From the NCBI GenBank assembly GCA_964019335.1, contig OZ025678.1, positions 62,001 through 126,000 of the forward strand: a stretch of 64,000 nucleotides of DNA. Reading direction: 5' to 3'. A model generated the notes under the pieces. The model saw only the letters and a program-made list of their open reading frames with translations, was not told the origin of the DNA and did no database searches. The translations under genes and the position numbers were made by a program. This document shows positions 9,801 through 18,838 of this stretch, in pieces. Each line of letters opens with the position of its first letter. The stretch's first letter is position 1. The stretch is from Diplonema japonicum. Lineage: Eukaryota > Euglenozoa > Diplonemea > Diplonemida > Diplonemidae.

Positions 9801-12126
9801 CCAGCTTGTGCTGCCTGTTGTCCTGATCGCTTACACCCTGCTGCTGGCCAACATCCCCATCAATGACCTGCCTTCCATCGACTTGTCGCACTACGATGAA
9901 GACTCTATCTTCCCCATGAACCCTGTCAACAACCCGTATGGAGACAACAAGCTGGATGGGATCGCACCCATGCCTGGCACGTACAGCTCAGTGGAGAACA
10001 TGAGCAACTATTTGCTGCACAGGAACGACAACGACACTAGAAAGTGTTGGCAGGCACTGTTCCAGACGGTTCCCTCCTTCGATGCTGAAAAGATTATTTT
10101 CCACAACGCGAGCAGTCTGCACAGTCTTCCGATCTCTCTGAACAGCTTCACCTCGTTGGAGGAGATGGCTGGGGACCGCAGCGCCGTCAAGCTCACCAAC
10201 AACCCCCTCCCGTTCAGCGACTACTTCAGAGATCAGATCAAAGGGATGCAGGCCATCAGCATTGCCATCAACATCATGCTTCCCTTCTGTTTCATCCCCG
10301 CCAACTACGTCGCCTTCCTTGTCAAAGAGCGTGTCTCGAAGTCGAAGCACGTGCAGGTTGTGTCTGGGGTGAACCTCACTGCCTACTGGCTGTCGAACTT
10401 CTGCTGGGACCTTGTGGCCTTCATGATGAGCACCTTCCTGTCCATCATCGTCTTCTTCATGTTCGACAGGACGGAGTACATCGGTAGCATGGAAGCCTTC
10501 ATGGCGGTCGTGTTGTTGTTCTTCTTCTACGGTATTACTGCTATCTTCGCGGCGTACCTTGCGTCCTTCTACTTCCAGAAGGCGACGACGGGGCAGAACA
10601 CAGTGCTTATGGGCAACTACATGTCGGGCTTTGTGCTTGTGATTGTGATTGGTATCCTGCAGATCATCGAATCTACAAAGGACGTGGCGAAGGTGCTGAG
10701 GTTCTTCTTCAGGATCATCCCTGCCTTCTGCCTTGGGGACGGTATCCTCGCACTGTCGCAGCTGCCGTCAAACAGGAACATGGGGATCACCAGCGACACG
10801 CCCCTCTCGATGGATGTTGTGGGGTGGGACATCCTCTTCATGTCCATCATGTTCCCTGTTTACGCCGTTCTCGCTATGTCTCACGACTTCCCGCAGATCT
10901 GGTACAAGCTGGGCATCAAGTCACCCCCTGCCACAGACGGTGAAAGCAGCGAGCTGACCGCCACAATGGACGACGACGTTGCCGCTGAGAAGAACGCCGT
11001 GATGGCAGGCAGAGAAAATGATGTTGTCTCGGTGCGCAAGCTGAGGAAGGTGTACCCCTCGCAGAACGGGCTGCCTCCTAAGGTCGCTGTCAAGGAAGTG
11101 ACATTCGGTGTTAAAACCGATGAGATCTTCGCGTTCCTGGGAACGAACGGCGCGGGCAAGACGACAACCATCTCGGTGCTTGCGGGTGACTTCCCACCCA
11201 CAACAGGGACTGCATCCATCAAGGGCTTCGATGTTGTGACGCAAGCTGCGGAGGCGAAGAGGGAACTTGGGTACTGCCCGCAGTTCGACGCACTACTGGA
11301 CCTGCTGACACCGAAGGAACACATTGAACTGTACGCCGCGCTGCGTGGTGTACCTGTGTCCATGAGGGAGACCATGTCGGTGAGCCTCATGAAGATCTTA
11401 GGCTTGGACGAGCATCAGAACACGGTTTGCAAGTCGCTGTCCGGCGGGAACAAGAGGAAGACGAGCATTGCGATTTCACTTATCGGTGGACCGTCGTGTA
11501 TTCTTCTTGACGAACCGACCGCAGGGATGGACCCTGTTGCCAGGAGGGGGATGTGGACAGCACTTCAGTCGATCGGGAAGGGAAGGTGCGTCGTGTTGAC
11601 TACCCACCACTTGGAGGAGGTCGAGGCCCTCGCGCACCGCACTGCCATCATGGTTGACGGTGGGCTGCAGTGCTTAGGAACGCTGACCCACTTGAAACAC
11701 AAGTTTGGTGGTGCGTATGAGATCCAGGCCAAGGTGACCCCAGACAAGGAAGCGGAAGTTATCGCGTTCTTTGCATCCACATTCCCGGAATCGGTTCTGA
11801 TCGAGCAGACGAACCACCGCCTCACCTACCAGATGCCTTCGGGGCAGAAGCTTTCTCAGATGTTTTCTGTCATCCAGGGAGTCCGCGAGTCCCTTGAAAT
11901 CATCGATTACTCCATCAGTGAGACTTCGTTGGAGCAAGTGTTCATCGCCATCTGTAAGAAGTACATTGACCAAAGCCATGCGGAGGCCGAGAAAGTGCAT
12001 GAAAGTATCTCTGAGGTATGCGATTTTTTTTTTTTTGAGGGAGAAAAAAAAAAAAAAATACAGCAGCAATCTCTGAACCCCATCAAGAGGAGTATCCAGA
12101 GTATTAAAAGCTCTCTTGGTGCGTAG
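6880..12126 (+). CDS. ABCA-type full ABC transporter
   Basis: A full-length ABC transporter of subfamily A, of the kind that moves lipids across membranes. Order: first membrane helix and large extracytosolic loop (residues about 45-320, several N-x-S/T sites), membrane block, NBD1 (Walker A GHNGAGKTT near 613, signature LSGGMKRKLS, Walker B ILDEPTAGMD near 735), second loop and membrane block, NBD2 (Walker A GTNGAGKTT near 1420, signature LSGGNKRKTS, Walker B LLDEPTAGMD near 1540). All motifs are intact, so it should be active. The frame opens at 6613 in T-rich junk; the ATG at 6880 is chosen because coding composition begins there. A 48-nt intron (12016-12063) is in frame; removing it deletes a Phe/Lys homopolymer insert and leaves 1732 residues. 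Confidence 0.93.
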   Translation: MNDHDDGVEVGEFTKPNLLVSIMFVTHKNFVLKLRQLVGTLVEVIIPTFFMVALIPAYIAAGSSDYDNREFYGNHFDIDAFYKPWMCRNASIDARLMEYPLCNTSAPATHCLGDLCLNSSVPLNDDDGTLSRMLDPFYFVENSTTIPSYDTIALLRHFSMYADIPGTNNFGVNVANALRTGDGVAFVPQNPDVAHVVADYNEWFNSKTYTYNFTKRSFSSERDATNYATSRDGSSKIWALVVFRSRTDFVIRMNRTATPSTDDYDSESMGLNKQFRQYIGGGFLSIQTLLNAYITNGTDDQTATIMPMPIQGYSRNGFLDAAGDFLPIILTLAFLFPMSQIVSNIVKEKEARIREAMLIMGLSSWSFKLSWVLTTMLQMSFTGLLLSIVVKASYLHETDYGIIFMLFWSYCLSLASAGILLSVFFSKASLASIVSPMVFLFSAIPSFVLQSSSTGTKSMLSFFNTFAFSEAVSLVYKAAGKGAPMTWSNAGDGSFSFSTALAFLWIDTILYLLLAAWLDQVLPSEWGAKKPFCYYCWPPYWFKKNSSYEELDAVDGMMDRKNLESITDQSLLNMERIKITNLRKEFKSDGLTKVAVNNVNLTLYEGQILALLGHNGAGKTTLINMLTGMLPVSGGDATVFGNSIRYDLNEVRRDIGLCPQHNILWDNMSCAEHLRYYGRIKGIPQSELEDHVDKILKKVELDDKKDVYSASLSGGMKRKLSVGISLMGGPKFIILDEPTAGMDVQARRAIWDLLKTVRAGRTIMLTTHFMDEADLLGDSIAILHGGRVNCWGSSFFLKQRLGVGYNLTMELEANANIEKITNTIKGEIEPLKKDNLQEVELLSSAGSELAYRVPMWGLPNFSHMFEQFEKYGKDLGVNSFGMSVTTLEEIFIKIAHDNEHHESEPQPQIQTEVNSKLLSNEQPVYDDHHAQLLQGIDIDPNDRLHEKELFRSQWRGLFYKRFKYSKRDKCTIAFQLVLPVVLIAYTLLLANIPINDLPSIDLSHYDEDSIFPMNPVNNPYGDNKLDGIAPMPGTYSSVENMSNYLLHRNDNDTRKCWQALFQTVPSFDAEKIIFHNASSLHSLPISLNSFTSLEEMAGDRSAVKLTNNPLPFSDYFRDQIKGMQAISIAINIMLPFCFIPANYVAFLVKERVSKSKHVQVVSGVNLTAYWLSNFCWDLVAFMMSTFLSIIVFFMFDRTEYIGSMEAFMAVVLLFFFYGITAIFAAYLASFYFQKATTGQNTVLMGNYMSGFVLVIVIGILQIIESTKDVAKVLRFFFRIIPAFCLGDGILALSQLPSNRNMGITSDTPLSMDVVGWDILFMSIMFPVYAVLAMSHDFPQIWYKLGIKSPPATDGESSELTATMDDDVAAEKNAVMAGRENDVVSVRKLRKVYPSQNGLPPKVAVKEVTFGVKTDEIFAFLGTNGAGKTTTISVLAGDFPPTTGTASIKGFDVVTQAAEAKRELGYCPQFDALLDLLTPKEHIELYAALRGVPVSMRETMSVSLMKILGLDEHQNTVCKSLSGGNKRKTSIAISLIGGPSCILLDEPTAGMDPVARRGMWTALQSIGKGRCVVLTTHHLEEVEALAHRTAIMVDGGLQCLGTLTHLKHKFGGAYEIQAKVTPDKEAEVIAFFASTFPESVLIEQTNHRLTYQMPSGQKLSQMFSVIQGVRESLEIIDYSISETSLEQVFIAICKKYIDQSHAEAEKVHESISEVCDFFFFEGEKKKKIQQQSLNPIKRSIQSIKSSLGA

Positions 12127-13369
12127 AATTATCATAGAAAAAAAAAAAAAAAAAAAGACCACCCTCATTTTTTTTTTCTTTTTTCGTTAACACTTTTTCC
12201 CTATCCCGTTTTTCTTTTTACCCCTTATTTCTTTTTTCCATTTAAACTCTCTCCCTGTACTGCATTTAAAAAAAAAAAAAAAAAAGAGGGAGCAATAAAA
12301 AAATTCCTGAAATAAAAAAAAAAGAAAAGGGAGGGGAAATAAAGCAGAATTCGCCGTAGATGTATTGCCCTCAAGGCTACTTAGCTCCCTGTTTTTCTCT
12401 CTTTTTTTTTTGTTCCCTCAAAGTATCCGATTAAGATGTTAGTTGCTACATTATCTTTAAAGCTGAAGGACTGAACCAAACCCCGCTCACGAAGGAGGGA
12501 AAAAAAATGAAAAAATAATAATGGAGAACAACAAATGAGAAGCATTTTTTTTTTAAAATGTTTTTTTTTCTCTATCTTTTTATTTTTCTCTTCTTACTGC
12601 AGTTTTTTTTTCCCCCCCTCTTTTTTTTTCTTCAAGGGAAGTAGACGTGGAAAAAAAAAGGGGGGGGGGAAAGGAGAAGAAAAGCATCAGACACAATTCG
12701 CCAGATGTTTCACTCAATGAGGTAGGAGTAGAAGTTTCGTCTTATCTTTGTTTTTTTTTTTTTTTATTGTTCTTTTCTCTCTCTCCCTTCATTACCGCCT
12801 AGCCTGACCAACATTTTTAACTTTTATTGTTTCTTTCAATTGCTAACTTCCCCTCCCCATTGGTTTCCCTTTTTTTTTTCTTCTTTTTTTCTTTTTTTTT
12901 TTCTTCCTCCTTTTTTTTTCTTTTTTTTTTTCCATTATCACAACTTTCCTATCCCCTTTCTGGAGAGGGGAAAGAAAAAAATTCTTCATTTTTTTTCCCA
13001 CCGGTTTACCCCTTCTTACTGACAATGCTCCGCCCATTCCAGAGAAAGTAAGCTGGCAGAGTGCAAAATTTACGAAAACACCGAGGAGGAAAAAGAAAAA
13101 AGAAATGGAGAAAAAAGAAAACCCTCCCATCTAACCCTACTCTCGGCTCTTTTTTTTACCCCCCCACCCTTCCCCATCCACACCTATTCCTCCCTTTTGT
13201 TCCATTTTATTTTGAAAAAAAGAAAAAACTTTCTTTCTTCTTGCGCCATTCCCCTTTGCTTCCCCACTTTTTATTTCCCCCCTCTTTCGAGTACTTCATT
13301 TTATTCCCCCCCCCCCTTCTTTTCCAAAGACAAAGAGAAAATACGTAGGGTTAAAAAAAGAAAAGGCAA
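12127..13369. other. Spacer, homopolymer-rich, nothing recognised
   Basis: About 1.2 kb of alternating A- and T-runs with CT-rich stretches. Only 12340-12490 and 13020-13100 have mixed composition, and neither holds a plausible reading frame or RNA fold that I can recognise. It likely contains the transporter 3' UTR and the BBIP1 leader. Confidence 0.5.
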
Positions 13370-13588
13370 ATGACAAACAGTGGGAACAAGCAAAAAATAG
13401 AAGAAATCCTGCCCAAGGCAGGTCTGGTGTATTCTGAAAAGAGTACGCTCAGTGAAATTCTGTCGAAACCAAAAATTATGCCGATTAAATCCTTGACATT
13501 GGAGAAGCTGGAAGAAATGGAGAGAGAGCTCCGAAAGGCGTGTGCCGCGCAGAGGCCGGAATCGGCTGTAGGCCGAGATGTAAAATAA
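13370..13588 (+). CDS. BBIP1: BBSome subunit BBIP1 (BBIP10)
   Basis: A 72-residue protein matching BBIP1, the smallest subunit of the BBSome, the coat-like complex that moves membrane proteins in and out of cilia. The core EILPKAG, then SEILSKPKIMPIKSLTLEKL, aligns with the animal protein along almost its whole length (animal BBIP1 is about 70-90 residues). Its presence argues that the organism makes cilia or flagella, as does IFT38 at 29.5 kb. The start is the first ATG in frame after a purine-rich leader. It is followed 109 nt later by an unrelated membrane protein. Confidence 0.88.
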   Translation: MTNSGNKQKIEEILPKAGLVYSEKSTLSEILSKPKIMPIKSLTLEKLEEMERELRKACAAQRPESAVGRDVK

Positions 13589-13697
13589 TAGAAAAAAAAA
13601 ATAAAATAAAAGGAATAAAGTGTTTCTTAAACTATTATTCACCACATTCAAAAAAATAATAATAATAATAATAAAGGGAGAGGGGGGTAATAAAAAA

Positions 13698-14354
13698 ATG
13701 CCCCGCACAGCAGTACCCGTGTGGGGCTGGGCACTACTCTTCTCTATTTTGACGGTTCTCGATGGTGTTCTGCTATACTGGTGGTTGGTGGCGCGGAAAA
13801 GAAAATCAAAAACAGTTCGTGAACCCGCTGAAGAAATGCAGGAAATCCCGTCCGCTGAGGTCTACGAGGAGGAAAGAATTGATCCACAACAACATGACCC
13901 TTTGCCCGGATGTGAGACCCCAGAGAGGCATCAGACAGTGGCAGTAGCCACACCGACACCCCCTCCGAGGGTGAGAGTTCCTGTCATCCCAGCACCGCCT
14001 GCAACAGCCACACCAACACCAAACAGGGAGACTAGGAGGGTTAGGATTGTCTCGCCGAAGGCTACTGAAATGTATTCTCCAAGCCCACTCCAAGCAACTC
14101 CTCAACATGCTGCGGTTGATATAACTGGGGACCTGAATGACTCGTGGTGGCTGAGCCCTGCACAGTCTGCTGGAGCCATTCTCGGGCAGGGGCTCCAGGT
14201 TCCTACAAAGCTTTTCGACTCACCACCCCCGTCCCCTATAGCCTCTGCTGCTCCGGGACCTCCTGTCTCTAATCCTTACATCACACGGTTGATCCCGCCA
14301 CAGCCCCCAACTAAGCCCCAGCCTTCACCGCCTCCTGAAATTCCTGGTATGTAG
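13698..14354 (+). CDS. Single-pass membrane protein with Pro-rich tail
   Basis: A 218-residue protein. Residues about 8-32 form one hydrophobic helix (WALLFSILTVLDGVLLYWWL) followed by RKRK, so the tail probably faces the cytosol. The rest is low complexity, rich in proline, alanine and threonine, with PPPSP and PPQPP stretches of the kind bound by SH3/WW domains. The frame is open from 13620, but the ATG at 13698 puts the membrane helix at the N-terminus and lies just past a run of ATA repeats. No family is recognised. Confidence 0.65.
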   Translation: MPRTAVPVWGWALLFSILTVLDGVLLYWWLVARKRKSKTVREPAEEMQEIPSAEVYEEERIDPQQHDPLPGCETPERHQTVAVATPTPPPRVRVPVIPAPPATATPTPNRETRRVRIVSPKATEMYSPSPLQATPQHAAVDITGDLNDSWWLSPAQSAGAILGQGLQVPTKLFDSPPPSPIASAAPGPPVSNPYITRLIPPQPPTKPQPSPPPEIPGM

Positions 14355-14608
14355 GGTTGTCAAGAAGAAGAAGAAAATGTTGTACAGCGCGGACGAGCAC
14401 CTTCCGTCTATCGCCTTCGATACTTTAGAATACCTCCCCCCCCTTCCTCTAGATAGATATTGTGATTCTTATTTTAAAAGTTTATAAAAAGAAATTGAAG
14501 ATAACACTCATCTCTTTTTTTATTATTATTCTTACGTTTTTCTTTCTTTCCCTTCCAAATAGCTTGAGCTAATATGAGGAGGAAAAAAAAAAAAAGCAGT
14601 GCGGTGCC

Positions 14609-15169
14609 ATGGTGCTCACAAGGGATGTGGTGTGCGAGGTGGTTGACGGGTACGGGGTGGCGTGGAAACGGCAGGATGAGGACAGGATAGCGGCACTGTT
14701 CACAGAAGACGGGGAATATGTCGAAAGGATAGGGACAAAGGTGGGGACCTTCGTGGGGAGGGACGAGATCAAGGGGTACTGGAGACGGCAGATAGAGTCC
14801 AAGCAGAGCGACATCTCCTTCGAACACATTGTGGACGACATGATATTGAACTCAGCTGAGGCGAGTGCTGTGGTCAAGTGGGTGGCGAGCTTCACCAACC
14901 AACAGACACACACGGCAGCACGTGATCTTGGTGCAGTGACATTTACTCAAATCGCCATTCTGCACTTTCGGGAGGTGGAGGGGGCCTGGTTGGTGTCCAG
15001 GCTCGAGGAGTACTGGCATTCACCAACTACTGACAGGAACGCCAAGGGGCATGTGTACCCACCGTCAAAAAAAATTCGGAACCGATCGAAAAACCTTCAC
15101 GCTAACCTAGCCAGAGTGAAGGCCACCAACAAGCAGGTGCCCAGCTTGGCAGAGTACGTCATGCAGTGA
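14609..15169 (+). CDS. NTF2-like (SnoaL-type fold) protein
   Basis: A 186-residue protein. Residues about 8-140 fit the NTF2-like alpha+beta cone fold: an initial helix (VVDGYGVAWKRQDEDRIAALFTEDGEY, given here only as landmarks V12-Y38), the FVGRDEIKGYW segment, and terminal strands with AILHFR and WLVSRLEEYW. Proteins of this superfamily include isomerases, small-molecule binders and scaffold domains, so function cannot be told from the fold. The C-terminal 45 residues are basic and may be disordered. The start has a favourable context (GCCATGG). Confidence 0.7.
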   Translation: MVLTRDVVCEVVDGYGVAWKRQDEDRIAALFTEDGEYVERIGTKVGTFVGRDEIKGYWRRQIESKQSDISFEHIVDDMILNSAEASAVVKWVASFTNQQTHTAARDLGAVTFTQIAILHFREVEGAWLVSRLEEYWHSPTTDRNAKGHVYPPSKKIRNRSKNLHANLARVKATNKQVPSLAEYVMQ

Positions 15170-15690
15170 ATAGAGAAGGGGAAAAAAGAAAGAAAGGCAA
15201 AGTGGTCTTTCACAAGGCAGTTTTCTTTCATTTTTTGTTTATTTTTCGTTTTTTTTTTTTTTTTTTTTTTTCATTCACAAAAGAAAAAAAAAAAAAAAAT
15301 AAAGCACAGGACAAAAACAAGAAGGAAAAAAAAGGGAGGAAGGGGGCGGGCGGGAAGGAAAAAAGAAAGAGAAAACAACAACAAAACACACAAATACCCC
15401 CTCCCCCCTCCCCCGAATTTTTATAAACATCTCAAAAAAAAAATAAAAAAAATAAAGTAACACTATGTGCGTTATTTAAAAAAAAAAAATAAAAAAAAAA
15501 GAAACAAGAAAAAAATACAAATCCCCCCTGTTCCCCTCACAAATTCTTATATATAAATGGGCTGTGGTGCGAGTAGAAATAAATATGTGGATAATGGGAG
15601 TAGGGTATGTTTTTTTTTTTTTTTCCAAAAAAAAAAAAAAAAAAAAAAAACTAGTCTGAATTACCCGACACAGTGTCGAAGCCCCTTACC
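15170..15690. other. Spacer, A/T-homopolymer-rich
   Basis: About 520 nt of poly-A and poly-T blocks with one CT-rich island. No coding potential or RNA gene is seen. Confidence 0.5.
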
Positions 15691-16176
15691 ATGGATGAGA
15701 GAGAGGGTAATATGAATAACACCACTGCCGCTTCGTTGGGGTGTAGTCAAGTAGAGACGTCTCAGAGGGAACGGGAAAAGGGGGAAATGATGTCGCCAAC
15801 ATCTTACGCTGAATCCCCCCCTGCATCTATGGATGGAGACCGGTCCTTTAGTCTAGATGAGAACGATCCTGAAATTGACATTAAAGCAAGCTACCAAAAA
15901 CTCCTGGAACAGGCTCTGGAGGCCGCGCGGAGCAAGGGGGCTACGACTGTGAAAGTCGGGTTGGTCCCTATTCAAAATATTGGGCCGTCAGTTGAGCTAA
16001 CCCACTCCGAGCTTTCTCGGATTCGGCAATGGTGTGATTTCAACCCGCCCTTCGAGCCTATCTTGACCCTTGAAGGGCACCAGTCCAACTCTGGCCGAGC
16101 CCCACGTGATCACAATCTGCAACAAAACCAAGATTTGTTGGACAATCATTACCTTCAAAAAAAAAAAAAACCTTGA
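15691..16176 (+). CDS. Hypothetical protein, possible orphan gene
   Basis: A 161-codon frame starting at the first true ATG (the frame itself opens a few codons earlier at a GTG). It is polar and Ser/Glu-rich at first. A short helix follows (SYQKLLEQALEAARSKGATT), then a Pro-containing region. The frame runs into an A-run at the end (KKKKP), so the last residues or an intron there are doubtful. No family is recognised. It sits at the edge of a mobile-element-rich region and could be a gene fragment. Confidence 0.4.
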   Translation: MDEREGNMNNTTAASLGCSQVETSQREREKGEMMSPTSYAESPPASMDGDRSFSLDENDPEIDIKASYQKLLEQALEAARSKGATTVKVGLVPIQNIGPSVELTHSELSRIRQWCDFNPPFEPILTLEGHQSNSGRAPRDHNLQQNQDLLDNHYLQKKKKP

Positions 16177-16568
16177 AAGAAAAAAAAAATGTGTAAAATA
16201 TGAGGGCAAGAAAGGAAAAAAAAAAAAAAAAAAAAACCCTGGAAAAAAAATGGGGAGAAAACAAAGACGGAGCGGGGGGGGGGAAATTTTTGAAATGAAA
16301 AAAAAAGTGTTTCTTTTTTTTTTTCTCTCTCTCTTTTTTTTTTCTTCTTCTTTTTACAAAGTTCCCCCACTCCCTCACCCCCAAGTTCTTAGCGTCTACA
16401 CATTTTTTTTCCCTTCCTATTTTTGGTCTTCCCCTACTAATGCAAAAAAAAAGAGTAAACACCCCCCCAAAAAATGAATTCTGATACTTAAAAGCCATAC
16501 TACATGGGAAAACCTTCGAACGAACCTAAATGGCGTTTCCTCCTTGGTACTTTTCGATATTGGGGTCT

Positions 16569-16599
<31 letters not shown>

Positions 16600-16605
<6 letters not shown>

Positions 16606-17861
16606 CATCTACCAACGGACCATTTTTGCCCACCAGGGGGTAAATTTTCAAAACTTCAAAAAAACTATTCTAGCGCAACGCTGGGGCTATATGCCCCCCG
16701 GAAATGCCTCCAGATGTCCCAATTCTAGAGAGAGGGTGCCCACAGCAGGGCCCACCCCCACAACATTGTCAAAAATATCGTTCCCGAAGTGCTCGAGAGG
16801 TACAAAAAACAAGTCAAAAAAAATCGTCTGTGAAATTCTATAAAAAGCTATTCAAGGCCTTCTTGACGCGGTTCGTACGTGCCCCAGGGCTGGGGGACTT
16901 CTTTTTTGACCCCGAGAGGGGTTTCTGGGGGGTATCCCCGGCAAGGTGGTAGTCTTTGAAGCCCGGAGTCACGCAAAGTTGTACCAAGCAGGCTGAACAC
17001 TGAAATAGGGGTCTTTTCGACTTGCAATGCTTGCACCGCACGTTGCGCTACTTTTTCGGGAAATGGTCCCAGAAGGTGCTGTCGCGGCACATTGGGGTCT
17101 CAGGGCACTCGTTCTGTGTTTCGGGGGCATGGTATTGGGGCAGCCTGCTCTGTAGTTGACTTTAGCTGTTGTTTGGGCAGCCTCCCTAGTAGCCCTTCGA
17201 TGACTGCCTCTTTGAAAGGCGTGAATCCACTGTCGTTCGTACTCAGGGTGTTGGGGGGCAATGCTTCTTTCCAAACAAACCGGGCATTTGCCAGAGATTT
17301 ATCTAACAAGTACGAAAATACTTTCAGGGGCCACTTCGAAGTCATAAGGGTGCGTTTATGGCGTTTTGTCACAGCGTCACCCAGCGTCGGTTCCGCCCAT
17401 TGCGGTGTTGTAAATATGCACTTGAGGGATGTCCTTTCTGGAGGGCCTCCGGCTTTCATTCTCTTTTGGTCGACACGCCAAATTTGACTTCACCAGAACA
17501 TCCAACGTCGACAGAAAGCGCACAGGCTTGATGGCATGCCACGTTGTGGTGCAAAGGATGCTCACGTGCTGGTGGAGGGATGAGCCATCAGTGCTGCCAT
17601 CGCTCATAATGTCCTCTTCCGGCCTCTTTCTGGGTGCCATTTTTTGAAGTGATTTTTAAGGGTAAATTTGGGCTGGCGTTTTTTTTTATTTTTTCATTTT
17701 CTTGCAAAGTTAGGGCAGCATTTAGTTTATATTTTTCATATTTTCCGCGCAGGGCCCCGGATGCGAGAAGTGGCCGGGCTGTATTGCATTGAAAGCCCTT
17801 TGCGCAAAAGATTTTTTTTTTCAAATCGTCTCTATAAAGACGCTCGTTGGTAGATGGTTAA
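16600..17861. mobile_element. Internally deleted piggyBac element with TTAA-flanked TIRs
   Basis: CCATCTACCAACG at 16605-16617 is repeated in perfect inverted orientation at 17845-17857. The right end abuts TTAA at 17858-17861. The left end follows TTAA at 16600-16603 with one extra A. TTAA target duplication and short inverted ends are the hallmarks of piggyBac transposons. The interior encodes a broken piggyBac transposase on the minus strand. At about 1.26 kb the element is too short for an intact copy, so it is a decayed deletion derivative. Confidence 0.75.
16838..17640 (-). pseudogene. piggyBac transposase remnant
   Basis: Reading right to left: an acidic N-terminus (from 17640), then HAIKPVRFLST, then IYNTAMGGTDAG, the counterpart of the YNKHMGGVD motif of piggyBac DDE transposases. 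A frameshift near 17380 moves the protein to another frame, which continues KWPLKVFSYLLDKSLANARF. A third frame ends with the C-terminal cysteine finger (CKHCKS, CSACLVQLC, FKDYH; 16880-17041). The N-terminus is joined almost directly to the C-terminal half, so most of the catalytic core is missing. It cannot make an active enzyme. Confidence 0.75.
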
Positions 17862-18800
17862 ATAAAAGAACGAAAAAAAAAAAAGCTATTTTTTTACTCG
17901 AGACAAATCCTTTTGAATAAATTTCACTGGGCGTGCATATAGTGGCTTTTTTTTTTTCTTTAAAAATATTTTTTTAAAGGAGACTCGACACCTATCCCCA
18001 ATACACCGTGCTAGCGCCGGTACTCGTTGTGCACTTTTATACAAAATCACGGAACACAATGGAGGTGGGGGGGTTTTTTTTTTCTTTTTGTCTGAAAAAT
18101 AAAAATCGGGTGGTGAAAGAAGTACTAAAGAAAAAAAGGATTATATGAAGACGAATGTCTTCTGTTCTTCGAGAAAGTTATTATTATTTTCTCTTTTTTT
18201 TTTTGTTTTTTTAAAATATTTTTTCTTCCACCCCCTCTTTTTTTTTTTTACTATGTTTTGTCAGTTCTGGTTTGTTAATTTCTTTTTTTTTTATATTATT
18301 TTTTTATCTTCTTTTTCTTCAATGTCCCATTCACATTCCTTCATTACCACGCATGCTCTTTTCTTCTTTTTTTTCCCCGACCTGGTGAATGTATGTACTG
18401 TTTGGGGGGGGGGGAAGAAAAAAAGAAAGTGTCCGCCGCTACCACACAATTTCACGGCGGTGAGGTGAAGAAAAAAAAATGGGAAAGGGGAAGCTTTGGT
18501 ACTGATTCACATGTGCCATAAGCTTTTCGGGGTAAAGAGGAAGGGGAATAAAAATAGGGGAGGAACGGGAGGAACTTTAAAAAGAAGGAAAAAAAGAAAA
18601 GAAAAAAAAGGGAACTTCACTTTTTTCTGACTTAGCTTTTTTTTTTTTTTCTTTTTTTTTTTCTTCCGTATTTCCTTGTGCTCTTGGGGACTGTGAAAAA
18701 AATCTTTTTTCTTCCCTCATTGTAATCTTTTGATTCCCCCCCTTTTGTGTCAAACAAAAAAAAAAAAAAAAAAAAAAAGAAGAAGAAAACTACGCAGCAA

Positions 18801-18838
<38 letters not shown>

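Noticed and set aside
12800-12822. Words resembling primate Alu (CTAGCCTGACCAACAT), and CCCAGGCTGGATGC near 20748
   Set aside because: Matches are short, isolated and not in the order or context of Alu or 7SL RNA; treated as chance.
17092-17487. Plus-strand 131-codon frame in the piggyBac relic
   Set aside because: The opposite strand carries recognisable transposase motifs at the same place; this frame has none.
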